Part shown: piece by piece, positions 51,828-63,990 of the stretch
Layout: every line of letters starts with the position of its first letter
How positions within the stretch are numbered: the stretch's first letter is position 1
Origin: Paragonimus skrjabini miyazakii
Lineage: Eukaryota; Platyhelminthes; Trematoda; Plagiorchiida; Troglotrematidae
Reading direction: 5' to 3'
Assembly: GCA_014338405.1 (NCBI GenBank)
Contig: JTDE01002335.1
Coordinates: 43,811 to 107,810, forward strand
DNA length: 64,000 nt
Notes under the pieces: model-generated
Database searches by the model: none
Seen by the model: only the letters and a program-made list of their open reading frames with translations
Told to the model about the DNA's origin: nothing
Translations under genes and position numbers: made by a program

Positions 51828-52177
51828 TTAGTAGCGGGAAGCCGGCGTAAACATGATAAGAATGTGAATAGACGACAACACCAGGCGTGTTTAAAACCAA
51901 GACCAAAGTCTTATTCACTGGCTGAACACCTGAGTTCCGGGTACTCGCTGTATTCTACTGCTGGTGACGTGGGCGACAGTGAACAGAATACCGACAGCCC
52001 AATTGTCGCGCTCGAAAACGGAACACGAGTCAACGTGAAATGAACATCCAGTCAGGTCAAGCGAAACAAAATACCGGGAGCGGGTTGGGTCAGGAAGAAC
52101 ATGAGTTAAACTCGGGCAGTTCTGCGTCTGTACGCAGGAGCATGAGTATTGACCCGGTCGTGAACACTAGATATTAG
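51828..52177 (+). other. coding-like stretch in two overlapping frames, unassigned
   Basis: This stretch is less AT-rich than its surroundings. One + frame is open 51828-52041 (hydrophilic; includes RRKHDKNVNRRQH and SLAEHLSSGYSLYS) and stops at 52042-52044. A second + frame, open from about 51990 to the stop at 52175-52177, continues in similar Gln/Ser/Asn-rich style (REMNIQSGQAKQN, SGSSASVRRSMSID). The pattern suggests one reading frame broken by a frameshift. No family recognised; a decayed retroelement ORF or a lost exon are both possible. Confidence 0.3.
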
Positions 52178-54451
52178 CTTCAACCTCTGCACAGGCTCAA
52201 ACAGATTTACCGGAAGATCATCAGTCCAGAAATTGTACTTTCTCTGCAAACTTGGCATAACTGATTTTTTCACAACAACGTTAACTGCGGAAAATTTTGT
52301 TAGGATATACTAAGGAGGTGTTGTGTTCCTGACTTATCAAACATGCAAACAATTCACCAAACACGATTTGATTAACCATGGGATTATATAACTAGAAAAC
52401 AAATGTTTGTACAAAAACTCAGTAAGAACACCACAGCTGCCTCAAATCAATCGACTCAACTGTGTGACTTTTTGAAGTATCATATTTTTTACCATTTAAT
52501 GGTTTATAGAATTAAATAAAAGTGAAAACCGGCAGAAAAACGGTTGCGGTGAACATCCGGTTCCTTGACAAACGTACCTCATCAACATTTTATGTTAATC
52601 ATCTGCTCGGTCAAAAAGCAGACTTATATTCAGTGTCCAGTTTGGACAGAATGGTTTCTAGATTTACCAAATTGGATCAAACCATAACTTCATTCGTCTA
52701 TGTGAATCACATAAGTTTCAGTTGACAGTGCATCACTGACTATTCCAAGTTTATGTTTACTGACAGTGCAGTAAAGCTGTACAAAATCAAATCGTCTATG
52801 ACTCGCGTGATTGTCGTTCACTTGCCGTCGAAGTGTTCACAAGGAACCGACACATTTTGTGGTGGTATAAGTAGACGAGCTTTTTTCGATTGTAGAAGCT
52901 GTCATGCCTCACTGATGAGCACTATTTTGGATGGTTATCTCTTCGAGAACGGTTTTAACCTGCAAATATCACACTGAGTGAAGTGGAATTATTTTGATAT
53001 TTTTCCCATCCTGCACCATATGACGAAACGATAATTCGAAGTCTCACTTCTCCGCGTTTTGACATTCTCTTAAACCAATTTGTCCTTCAATCTTAATGCT
53101 TGTAACAGCTCGTGGAAGTCACCTGCATGAAACGAACTCATTTCTGGTTGTGCCAGAATAACCCTAATTAATGCGTGCCGTAGAATCAAGAAATACTGTT
53201 CGTCAGGTGGGAGAACAAACTGAAGATGTTCACAGGCACGACATACTATTCGCTCAAAAGCAGCGGATCTAGAAGCATTCCAAATTGGAATACACATAGG
53301 TATATGATTCACAACCTTGTACGTACCTATTCAAGCACATTTGTGGACAAAACAAGAGCGAGTTATTTTAGCACAAGCCGGTTAGTGCAGATCCAACTTA
53401 AAACGGCTACGGCTCTCAGTTCTAACTGCATGCACACTTAATTGCATGTAGATGGTATAATAATGAAACTAGATTAGGTTCAGCTGTATATTATTGCTTA
53501 TTTTATAGATAAATTCCCAGTAACCATCGATTACGTGAAACTTGCTGAATAGTCAGTTGATATTTTATTTAAAGGAATACAATTCCATCAAAAACCAGAT
53601 ACTACCCATTAGTTGGGATACGATAATCGAACTAATGAATCGTATCTGGATAGGAAGTTGTGTGAAATGCGTGAGGACCCAAGAGTATGCAAGTCAACGA
53701 CATTCTGGCCACTTCCATATTGTAAAGCCATGTTGAACTAGTCCATTAATTTGTGTGTTTGTCGGGTCATCTGAAGGGGCAGCATGAGTTGATTGTTCTG
53801 GAGCACACTGAAGGAGGTTTCGAGCTACTCAACCTTCCCATGAGTGCACTTGCGAACAATAATGTCCAATCAGAATGACCGGATATTTTGAGATGAAACA
53901 TTCTAGCCGACAGAACCAACTTTGTTGGGACGTTCAGGTTTCTCTTCAACGAAACACGACCGGTATTGGAGAATATTTGAGGTAGTTGTATAGTTTGTTT
54001 TCATACAAGTGCTTACGGTGCTTTGGTTATGTTGTTTAGTCAGACGTAGATGTAAAAAACACGGTGGGTTTGTGGAAAAATCGATCAGTCGGATAAAAAA
54101 CGGAACTCAGTAGAAGACATTTAACCGACTGATAACCAAAGACTTCAGTACACCTCTATAATATTACACTGAATCATGAGCGCACACCTGGTTTCCTTCA
54201 TTACTGAGTCCGAACAAGATAACCGGGGCTAATTCTCTTTTACCATTTGTTTTATTCAGTAACGTGCGTATTTATTTATGATCTGAAAGTCTCCTCGCCC
54301 AAATTTTTGTACGAATGTCTTTTGACTCAACTATACTAAAGTGCCCGAAATCGTTGAAATCGATCCGTGAATTATTGTTTCTTGAGTTTTGACCGAAACG
54401 GAATTGTTTTTCATCTTTCATTGATTTAATTTTTTCTCCCGGTTTACGTAG

Positions 54452-54586
54452 ATGATATAGCGGCAGACAATCGCCTTGCCGTTGACGTTCATACTTTCCA
54501 AGTTCACAACTTCCGGTCACCTCACTTCTGTGACTTTTGCGGTCAGGTGATGTTCGGACTGGTTCGCCAAGGTTTGAAATGTACTG
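54452..54586 (+). CDS. PRKD: protein kinase D, coding exon 3 (first part of C1a domain)
   Basis: 135 nt, phase 1 at both ends (acceptor tttacgtag|, donor actg|gtgagt). It encodes DDIAADNRLAVDVHTFQVHN and on to FRSPHFCDFCGQVMFGLVRQ, then GLKCT. This is the front of a C1 finger: H-T-F-x-V-H-x-F-x-x-P-x-F-C-x-x-C-G-x-x-x-F-G-L-V-R-Q-G-L-K-C. The first zinc ligands (His of VHTF, Cys of FCDFC, then Cys of LKC) are intact, as are the Pro and the GLVRQG loop that binds diacylglycerol or phorbol ester. Upstream fusion to the ubiquitin-like exons and the DVHTFQVHNFRSP spacing identify protein kinase D over PKC. The remaining half of the finger ('CGxNYHKRC...PNNC') is not found in the 9.4 kb that follow, so it lies on a later exon outside the window. 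Confidence 0.92.
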
Positions 54587-57500
54587 GTGAGTCGATTGAT
54601 CTCTATGCATATCGATCAGCCTCAGGCTGATTTTGTCTGAACAATGTATTTTTTTATCTCTACTTCGAACAATTTTACTGTCTTATGAGTCTGTAAATAA
54701 GATTCTGTGTACTTTGTGAAAATCGACGATCCAAAACCATGCGGATTTTTGAACGTCACACGATTTACCAACATTTCTCATGAACTTTCTCGTTAACATC
54801 GGCAGTCAACCACGTGTCACCTTTGTTCATCTAATGGCTTAAAAGCTACGGGAAAAACGTTTTGCTGCACGCCATCGTTTACAAATGCGATTCAGTACTA
54901 TACAATCTTTTGCCGATCAAGTGACCAAAGTGTATGAGCTCAGTAACAATACTGTTAAAAGGAAACTCATGTGCTGGACAATCTAACCACTAGATGGACA
55001 GAGAAATCGGCAACGGCTGGGTAATACGTTTCAATTGTTGGTCTTTCTTAGATGTTGACAATGTGATGAAAATTGTTCTTCCATGATGTGAACTTTATTG
55101 TCGTTCACTGAGTAATTGGCCAGCAACAGTTATAGTGAATGAACTGGAGTTACAAACCCCAACAATAATGATGTGTGCGAAACCTTTTCGGTGCTAATAC
55201 TTTATCAGAGACTTCTAAACGTTCGATATATGTACCTGTTGATAGCAACTCTCTTCTGGCACAGTGACTTTTTTAGATCAAGTGATGCAGATGTGAGGTT
55301 AGATGTATTGAAAGCAGGTGAGAGGGAATTACTATGTAATCCTAAAAACTGTACATTATGTGCCGAATAGTGTGATCAGAGGGCGTTCGATTTGCGGACT
55401 GTGGTGAAGTGTAAGCACTTGGGGTAGAGATAGGATAGAGGTTGACGCAATCTTTTCAATGACTTTGTTCAAGAGCAATTTGTGTACGAAACAGAAAGAA
55501 GAAGAGGTCCAAGAAGTCAGAATTAATATGTGACCAACCGTGTGTTTAAAGTGCCAATCTAGAGATTAGAGCAATCACAGAAAGTGGTCCAAGCTACAAG
55601 TCTATCTATATGATCCGTACGTATGTCAATATAAGGAGTTTGTTATTCCAGAAAGTCTTTCAGTCCTCTACAAAAAATCGGAAAATTTAATTTAAAAAGC
55701 GCCATCCAGGTTGAGTAGGTTCTCAAAAATTCAATTATCAAGAGTTATTAACTCACCATTTGTTGTTTTACGAGAATGAAAAAGTCACCGTCATGTAGGA
55801 TTAATAACAAGCCGGAAGATCTTAGTAGTGAGTTAATGTAAATGGTCATCAGGATTCCAGTTCAAATTGAGGATCAGACCACATTTATTCCTGAAAAAAA
55901 TTTTTCGAACGTTTTTGGGAGCTCATATTTATGCATAGAACATAAAATGCAATGGTTGTTCACCGGTTCACACTGTGCATATTGTGTGAGAAATGATGTC
56001 TAGATTAACTGCGAAACGATGGAAAACTGAGAAACAACCACGAGGTCAGTTAACATGAAGATCTGTATTTAGTATTCTAAAGTTGTCGATTAGAAAGCTA
56101 AACACACTTAACAAAATTGGGTTGAGACTGTGAAAGCATTTATGTTGGGAATTTGCAATGCACCTAAGAATTTAGCTGAAGAGGTCGGACTACATAAATG
56201 CGCCCAGTTGAATCAACATTCAGAATGCTTTAGTCGTATGGTCGCCAGTTTAAAGTCATTCAAATTATCTTCCATCGGTGGTTGATTGTGTCTTCTACAC
56301 AGTGGGTGAAGTAACCGTTATGGAAACATCAATGTTCAGTTTCTGAACAAAACAACCAGTGAGTATAAAATCAAACTGCCTAATTTGTTACATCATTTTC
56401 CCTCAGCCGTGCACGACATCATTCCGCCAAAATCCAAACCTCAATCGTGACTGCAGTCACCACCCATGTGTGTTCAAATTAAGGTTCGTTAAGTTCAAAG
56501 TATATAATTAAATCACAAGTTCGTCTTACTTACATCTAAATTTTTGACTGATTCCTTTAATCTGAGAACGTTTCTGATTGAGTAGTGAGACGTCATTAGT
56601 GGCCGCAACCGTCGCTAACTAACATGTTATTTTCTTCTCTCAACTTCACAACTATCGACAGTAAAGGTAACGGTGTACAAGCGATAAACACCGCGAGGAA
56701 AACTGACAACAGTCTAACTGCAATTAAAATCCGTTAAAAAACTCACGCAATGCGGTTTGGTTTTGCTCATATTCACTGGGATTTGTCCTCTTGCACTCTG
56801 TCGATAGACGAAAAGAACCAAGTATCAGTCGCGTGGTTATTTCATAAATTCGCGTTATCTATATTGCATTTCAGTGCAAGATAGATTGGTAATCTATTTT
56901 ATTTGAGTCTACCTTATTATTGATCGACGTGGCTCAAAATAGTCGAAATGGTTTGCGCTGTTTGAATTTTTCGACAGTTTTGCCAACGAGTTTCATATGA
57001 CAATTCAGTCTCTCCCTGACCTCGGTGTTTTTTTTTCAAAGTGGTCTTATCTATTGATGTCACAACAACGTTTGTTAGTTTAGTTAACTGAAGAGTACTC
57101 CATAGTTGTCCGCAGTTAGTTTTCAAATGTTATAACATTCTTTATAATGAGGTCGGTTTTAATCCGGCATCAAGATGTCGTTGAAGTAGGGATAATTTTT
57201 TTATTGTTGTCCTTGATGTTTGCGTGATTAACACTGTAAGTATCACACTAGATTCATCATCTCTCTTCAAACAGTAGTCCATCGTGATATTTCACGTAAA
57301 ATCTCACTGAAAATTCGTAAAAATAACTTGCGAGATATACGGAAATAAAGTTGATGCTAGAAAATCCTTAGAAAAGAATATACGAAGACAATCAATCACA
57401 ATGATTGCGATATGAACCAAACCAAGTAGACAGATGTCGTTTGTTGAATAATCGCACACAGGGATGATAGTTGTCGGTGATACATGTTGCTTGCTCGTAT

Positions 57501-57875
57501 AGAGGCGCGAAATGCATAAATACCTTGAAAAGCTATCAGAATCAAGCAATATACAAAAAGGAGAATAAAGTGAACAACTGATGACAAACGACTATTCTCC
57601 AGCAATTTGGCATTCTTCCTTAGAGAAATGAGAATGATACAGAACCAGACATGAACGCAAACCTTAACATTGTAAGTTACGCAAAGTATTCAGAATTTAA
57701 CGGGTTTGAGAGCCTTTGGACAAGTTATTATTAAGATGTTACTTGAACATATGGAATATGCGCATTACTTGATTGAATACAATATACGCTGGATTACCAA
57801 ACGAAGTTTTATCAAATAAGGAAGTAGTGAAGTTGTGGGAAGGATGTTTGTTGCAAAATTGAATACAATCCACGT

Positions 57876-58075
57876 AGCCTTCGCATTCATATAAGCTTTT
57901 CGGCTAGCTCACTTCCAAAAGCGGTAGACTCAATCTTCACTCATCTTAGAGCCAATCAGTAGTGCATATCCTTGTTCGGATCAGAGTTTGCACTCTGGCC
58001 TTTATGCTTACGAGACAAGCGTGTTAACCACAACGCCAGCAACCTCACAATAGGCATGGCAGAGTAATCGAATCC
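57876..58075 (-). repeat. tRNA-derived SINE copy
   Basis: About 200 nt matching 63800-63990 in order: cgcattca, gtagact(c), agagc, cagtagtgcatatc, then gacaagcgtgttaaccacaacgcc..caacctcac, ending in an atggcagagtaatc stretch. On the minus strand the head reads gtgaggttgctggcgttgtggttaa, an A-box-like region. Lies in PKD intron 3, opposite to the gene. Confidence 0.65.
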
Positions 58076-61000
58076 AAACGTTCAACCACAACCTTACATG
58101 AATAGTGTTCAACTTGCCCAATAAGTTCAAGCGATCTAAACAAGTAGTGGACAACTCGATGCAATATCTGAATAGTTGGTAACTTAATTTGAGGGCGACA
58201 TGTAAATTTAAGGCCGCCAACTACTTGCCATTTCTAAACATACTCATGTTGCCAAGGAGATGTCTTTTAGAAGTCCATGCGATCTGGTCACTGCTAAGAT
58301 TTTTGCAGATTCACGTCGGTGTAACACGAAGGAACATTAACGAACATGCTATTCACGTGAATATAACCAGTCTGTACTCGAGAGAGCTTTCTGTAGCAGT
58401 TAAGGCTTATCAATTCTGCTCTGCAGTCAAGTGGTTGCACCCAAAAGTTTCACATAAAGCATAGTAGACAAAAACCACTATCTAGACAGGTGGCTACGAT
58501 AATGAAGAGAAGCTCTGCATAAAGCTGTTCATTAGCGGTGACTACACAGTGGATTGAACAAAACTGCAGTTTAGAAATTCTATCAAACGAACATTTAATG
58601 CAGTTGACCTCCGTGTAGCCGCTTGGACCCAGCAGCTACCTGTGTATTAAATCAAGCGAGATCAGCCTGTCGGTACCCCTCATAATATGTCTTCCAGTTT
58701 ATCTGCAACTTATGAGAAAGCTACATAAGTTTGATCTTTAGATTGAAGCAACACTTGTTCACATTAACACATATGTCCCTGTTGCTGCAGAAAGGCATTA
58801 TTGTTGAAACACGTAAACATCCACTTTTCTAAGTTGCTAGGCGCCTCTTGTCCACTGTCCAGTTTAGGTCAGTCTAATTCAAGATTCTTGCAGTCCGCAT
58901 AGGCGGTTGCAATCAACCAGCCAAAGGCAGCTCTGTGTGTTCAGGAACATTTAATTTTGAATCTGCTCTACCCCCGTTGATCAAATATCCGCCTTCCCTC
59001 TACTTATCTGCTACAGAAATCGATTTGTGCTATTTTAACTTTGGTGTTGATGAGTCAATACGAAATGTTTACGTTGAAATCCTCCGTTCAAATTTCCTTT
59101 TTTTGAGAAGTACTAATATTTTTGCAAATATGAATCACTATCCAAACTAAGCTTGATAAAAATTGTACTAATGCAACGTAGAATCAAGTCTTAAAACCCT
59201 TGAAAAGTTATCCGACGTTTAAAACTTTGAATCTCATAAAGTTTACTGGTTAGCCTAGACTGTCTTCAGTTAGTTCTTTAATGTTGTGCTGAGATTGTAT
59301 TCAGCTTAGCAGCGGATTATTTTATGTGCAACCGCAGAAAGTTAACGTTTCATGAAGAACAATTCGACGAATATGCTAAGAAATTTCTATTACTAATTGA
59401 TTGAATACTATGGTCTTTTACTGACAGCTATAAATATTGTTCCAATTGCTGGTTTCCGATTTTGAGAAAAATTTAGCTCTAAAAACTAAGACGTGTAGTT
59501 TTATGCTAACTGGGGTATTTTACGTTCTGTCGATCACTCTGGGTTGTATCTCGCAACTGTGGTAGTTCTTCATTCTCGCTTTAGCTACTGTTAAAAAATA
59601 TATCCATTATAGTCGTTGACCGATTGAGTTACATAGGAAGCTGTATCAGTAATATCAGTGACGTTGATGAAAAATGGAATGGCAGCCTATTTAAAACAAA
59701 GGTGGTTTTTGAACCAGTCATTTGTGATAGCAAGAGGGCATTTTCCTGAAGCTATCTGATCCCGTTTCTGCGGTAACCAAGAAAACAGGATTAGTCTTCC
59801 CCATTGTAACCTGACAGTTTTGTTTGGTCTACGCACATTGTCTTCATACATTAGACGAACGTTCCGTGACGCAGCGAATATGTTGATGCAGCTGAAACGA
59901 CGAGGTTTCATAAGTAGACTGTTGTTGTCAATCCATGCATCCTTTACCACAGCATGTGTTGAAGTGATTTGGCCTTGCATGAAGGATATCAATCAATCGG
60001 TTTCCAGGCCTGGCACATTTCTTCACTGTTACACGTGGCTAGTGAATAAACGTTGACTTAACATGACGAAATAATGACAGTTATCAACAAGCGACCCAAT
60101 GTATTTCAGGTTAGGCTGCCTAACTTGTACCATCGTAACCCACCAAGTCGGTGAACGTAGACTTCAGAAATAAAGCCTGGCTAATTTGCTTAATTCGCGT
60201 GAATACTGCCCCCGACAGACTAAAGCAAATGAAATTGTAACTTATATGCAATGAAAACCGTAAGGAGACTGTCCCATGGATACAAACTCATGTGTACTCG
60301 CTATTCACATGTTTGATTGCAGGATGTAACTGCTTTAGTACAGAAGAGATCTCTGTTCATTTTTATAGGCCCCATCTAATTGATTTTGTCTTTAGACATT
60401 ATGACTGGCACTTTTTTCTAGTCTTATAGTTGTATGATCGTTGAGCCCCAAAGTTAAACATTAGCTTGAATCTGGAGACCGCTTGTTCTAAGTTTCACAC
60501 ATTCGCTCATGTACACAAGTGGACAAAGACAGCTAACAGATTAACATGACACATACTTGTGATGAACCAAATGCAGACTAATCCTCGGTGTCTTCATTGT
60601 GTAAAAGATCGTTAGTTCTGACACGTAGACAAGCGTTACATTATACCAAAGTTGTATACCTGCTTGGATAGTTCATTATACTTGTGGTGAAAAGTTTTCA
60701 ACTATCTGATTTATGATTAATAGGAAAAGTCAATAAATCCTAGCGATAAATTATTCGCTTTGAAGCAGTAGCTGCAGTCAGACAACCTTCTTTATTGATC
60801 GCTAATGAACAACTTCGAAGTGATTCACCAGACCAGAATTGATTTCTCAGATCGGCCCATTAAGCTGCTCCACCAACGGAGCTTTACTCTGATAACACAA
60901 CAGTCGGGCGAGTAACAGACGTAAAGTACAAAGTGGGCAGTTGTTCATCGACATAAAAATTCAAATTCTTGGGCAGCTGGTGGCGAAATTGTGCAGACTA

Positions 61001-61164
61001 TCATTTTACCAAAAATAACCTATTCATCACCATATGCGTGCGAGACCTAAGGACTCTAGTGACAGATAATTCATTTTGGCTTGAAGTGCACAACTGACAG
61101 CAGGGCTATCAAGAGGAATTCATCAAACCCTGTTGTACATTCCTGTATCCCGTTCGCATCCATG

Positions 61165-61400
61165 AATGAATAGTTACAGTTCGGCAAAGTTTTCGGAAGT
61201 AGATCAGTACTTGAAGCAATACAGAGACATGAAGATGAAGCCTACTTCTCGATCGCAGACTCCTCAACAGAAAAATTTATCAGCTAGCATATCTTCGTTT
61301 GCTAAGCAAGGATGAACTCTGGAGGGTTTTTCTTCTAACGATAGCAGATGCGCTGATTGCTTCCTCGTTTGTAAGAACTCTTCAAATTAGAAAGCACTTT
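61165..61400 (+). other. short coding-like segment, unassigned
   Basis: A 49-codon frame starts at an ATG (MNSYSSAKFSEVDQYLKQY) and is hydrophilic with a basic Ser/Gln-rich tail before a TGA. Just after the stop the same frame reads NDSRCADC and meets a donor-like gtaaga. Composition looks coding, but there is no acceptor, no family match and a stop in the middle. It may be decayed repeat sequence. Confidence 0.15.
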
Positions 61401-62667
61401 TCAACTCCTTGATTGAGGTTGAATCGGTTTAAGGTTTTAGATATCTACTTTATCAGCATATGTACGACAGATTACCTGTGATATGATTTTTACGGCAAAT
61501 CAACCAATTCCTACAGATCACTAAATAGACATATCGAACAGAACTTTTTTTATTGTGTGTTTGCCGTTTGTTGCTTATGTGATTGCAAGCGGATAAATTT
61601 GTCATTTGGTTCCTTCTTAACCAGCTTTTATTTTCATCAGTAAACCGTCCAACATACTCAATTTCTCACTAGACAACCAAACAGTTTCTTTCCTGCTGTA
61701 CAAACGTATGAACCTGTGAATTTGCTTTAACCCAAAACTGTTGCTATCGGCTACATTTTCCGAGTAACTGTATACGTTTTAGATTGTACGTGCCCATTTT
61801 GGTGTGGTAGTTGCGGTATTTCAGTTTTCATTTGGGAGGACGTACGACTCCAGTCGACTCCTCTGCTAATGATCCGATGTTTACATGAGTGACAATGTTC
61901 ACCAAAACCAACTTACATGTGAGTCAGTTTCACGCCGGTCCTTCACGGTGTGGTTTAAAGAGGCTATATCGGAAATTACTCAAACGTTATAGTCACATCT
62001 ACTGGCTACAGCGTCAGCTTCAATTGCCCGTTTTGCATCAGAGATTATGAGTTTTGGCAGCGAGTGATTGATCAGACCAAAAATTTATCTCACAGTCCTA
62101 GTGTTAACAATCGAATTCCCCGTGAACGAAAACACCAGCCTGCAAGGCTTCGCCTCTAATGAGATAAAGTTTACATCGTTATAATCTGCTGGACAGTTCT
62201 AAATCCTTTCACATATTTCAGTTTATTTTGGGCGACGGATAAAGACAAATTTTCAAACTGCATATTAATTGTTTAAGAACAAACAACAATGAACTCAAAC
62301 TTGCATAAAACTAGTGGGTGGATCAAAGATGCAAAAAAAACAGAAACAGAAAAAGGCATTAATTCGGTATATCAAGGAAAATATGAGGCTAGGAAGCAAG
62401 TAAATACGAATTCGTAATTTGTTTCAAAATTGGTTGTCCCTGACACTTTTAAAAAACTCAAGGGACATAAGTTAATTTGAGTCTGTTTTACCCTGGTTAT
62501 CAACCAAAAATTACTCCGACAATCCGCATTGCAACCAGTGGTTGCCAAGCTTTTACACATGCACGTACATAACCTCATTCGGACCAAATGTTGATCTCTA
62601 CCATTCGCACTCTTGATTTCAGAGGACTGATAATTACTTTACTAAAACTCCCTTAGCAAATCATTCT

Positions 62668-62685
62668 CATCATCATCATCATCAT
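62668..62685. repeat. (CAT)6 microsatellite
   Basis: Six perfect CAT units, interpreted as the 3' tail of the minus-strand LINE remnant next to it. Confidence 0.9.
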
Positions 62686-62734
62686 AGACAGCAATATATC
62701 AGTGGTTCACACTCATGGTTAACTACCACACAAC

Positions 62735-62800
62735 CATGAAGAAGAAAAGAAAGCAAACCCTGTATAAGAAGAGAGAAGAAAAAAAAAGAGAGAGGGGGGA
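62735..62800. repeat. purine-rich low-complexity tract
   Basis: Mostly A/G on the + strand, including gaagaagaaaagaaag and gaagagagaagaaaaaaaaagagagagggggg. Lies inside the 3' UTR of the minus-strand LINE remnant. Confidence 0.85.
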
Positions 62801-63799
62801 CCTAACTACTAAAAATAGCTACGTCCACATTCAAACATACAATATCAAGGCGCCTACACCTTGCAAACAAACAACCAAGCTGTAAGTGAAGGCAAGGCTT
62901 CATCAGCGTGACAGCTTTCTTACGGCTTTTACTGCCCCATGTCATTAATTACATTCATTTAACAGATAACTCAGTCAAACAACGACAGCGTCCACGCCAC
63001 TGATCCCGGTTAGCCGCCATTTCACCTAGGGTCTCAAGCCACCGACTCTGTGAGTCACGAGGGCGCAAGCCTGGAAGACGAATCCGACCTATATTGACTA
63101 ACCCCCTTCTTGTAAATTTCACAGCTGCAATCTACTAGCATTTTTGTTCATTTTAAACCAAAATTATATTTCACAACTAAGCTTACATTTGTTTTCGTGA
63201 AACGCAGCCATGGTATACTCAGATGAGTTGTTTATACACTTACCCTGCCTCAAAAAATTGTGACTGGTTGCCACAGGTAGTGATTCAGAATATAACATTT
63301 AGAAGTAATGTCACTATGCCAAACCTCTAAGGGCAACGAACCAAGCACCGTGGCTGACGTACAGAAAAATGGTTGAGAATAATTTTTTGAATCAGTTTCA
63401 GATATGGTAATCTTTAGATTGGACCGAAATTATGTTGGTGTAACTGTCGGAAAGTATTCTGTTTGTACCAATGGCGGGGAAAAATAAAAGCCGAGCTGGC
63501 TTAATGCGTGGGGATTCTTTTGTTATGTTCTTGTTTGAAAAAAAGTAGTTCGGCCCAATTCGTACACCAACCACAGCTACTGGCTAATCATATTTGAATA
63601 ATTGTTGATCTCTGAAATGACTGAATTCGTTTTAATGGGGAGCATGCAAACTGCCAGCTAGCGTCCAGATACTGGGCAACCTTTTATTGCCCTTCAGTTA
63701 TGCAACATTTAAACGGACACTAATTTTTCAACATACGAGATTATTGATGAGTAGTCGGGGATTTGGTTAATTTCAAGTTGAACATCACCCACAATTGAT

Positions 63800-63990
63800 C
63801 GCAGCTGTCGCATTCACGTAGACTTTCCAGTCGGCCCCTTTCGAAAAGAAGCACTAGACTCGAGTTTCGCTCTGATTAGAGCTCGTCAGTAGTGCATATC
63901 ATCGCCACTGCCGGGACTTGAACCACGGACATTTAGTTCATGAGGCAACCGTGTTTACCACTGCGCCATTGACCTCACGTTAGGCACGAC
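63800..63990 (-). repeat. tRNA-derived SINE, best-preserved copy
   Basis: On the minus strand the head reads gtgaggtcaatggcgcagtggtaaacac, with A box tggcgcagtggt, and about 45 nt later the B box ggttcaagtcc. The body continues with gatgatatgcactactgacgagctc, agagcgaaactcgagtc and a cgaaa-containing tail. The intact pol III boxes make this the reference copy of the family for the window; the others at 1.1 and 57.9 kb share its body. The right edge is close to the window end. Confidence 0.75.

Larger units (their letters stand above)
11207..54451 (+). other. PKD intron 2, 43,245 nt, phase 1, packed with retroelement debris
   Basis: Begins gtaagt at 11207 and ends tttacgtag at 54451 after a pyrimidine-rich tract (ttttttctccc). 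Both flanking exons are in phase 1. Elements inside are listed separately. Stretches where I see nothing assignable are 11207-13861, 14009-16528, 17241-24884, 25291-30672, 30853-33014, 33821-37139, 40096-41930, 43291-47772, 48216-51827 and 52178-54451. They hold scattered frames of 60-130 codons (29635-30027 -, 34676-34975 -, 43878-44219 +, 51204-51500 -) with no family resemblance. The parts 17.6-21.4 kb and 22.8-25.5 kb have almost no frames above 60 codons and look like deeply decayed sequence. Confidence 0.8.
62668..63110 (-). mobile_element. non-LTR retrotransposon tail: RT C-terminus, 3' UTR and (ATG)n end
   Basis: On the minus strand from about 63110 a frame reads NIGRIRLPGLRPRDSQSRWL, then ETLGEMAANRDQWRGRC, and stops at a TGA. 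A Trp-containing 'RxRWLxxLxxMAxxRxxWR' end is typical of the extreme C-terminus of RTE-like and related LINE polyproteins. It is followed by about 270 nt of 3' UTR, including a long pyrimidine run on the minus strand (purine-rich on +, 62735-62800), and finishes in (CAT)6 on + at 62668-62685, i.e. ATG repeats at the 3' end. Microsatellite tails in place of poly(A) are known for RTE-type elements. The copy is 5' truncated, as usual for LINE insertions. Confidence 0.6.

Noticed and set aside
53070..53312. Minus frame with AFERIVCRACEH, recalling the AFERxLWRxCRG motif of V-ATPase subunit a
   Set aside because: Only this short segment resembles it; the following 50 residues do not fit the family and no splice-consistent neighbours were seen.
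54780..54990. CxxC-containing frame just after PKD exon 3 as the rest of the C1 domain
   Set aside because: It reads STTCHLCSSNG, lacks the NYHxxC end, sits behind an in-frame stop and has no phase-1 acceptor.
61318..61400. NDSRCADC segment, recalling the start of an ArfGAP zinc finger
   Set aside because: Preceded by an in-frame stop without a usable acceptor, and the conserved continuation is not found.
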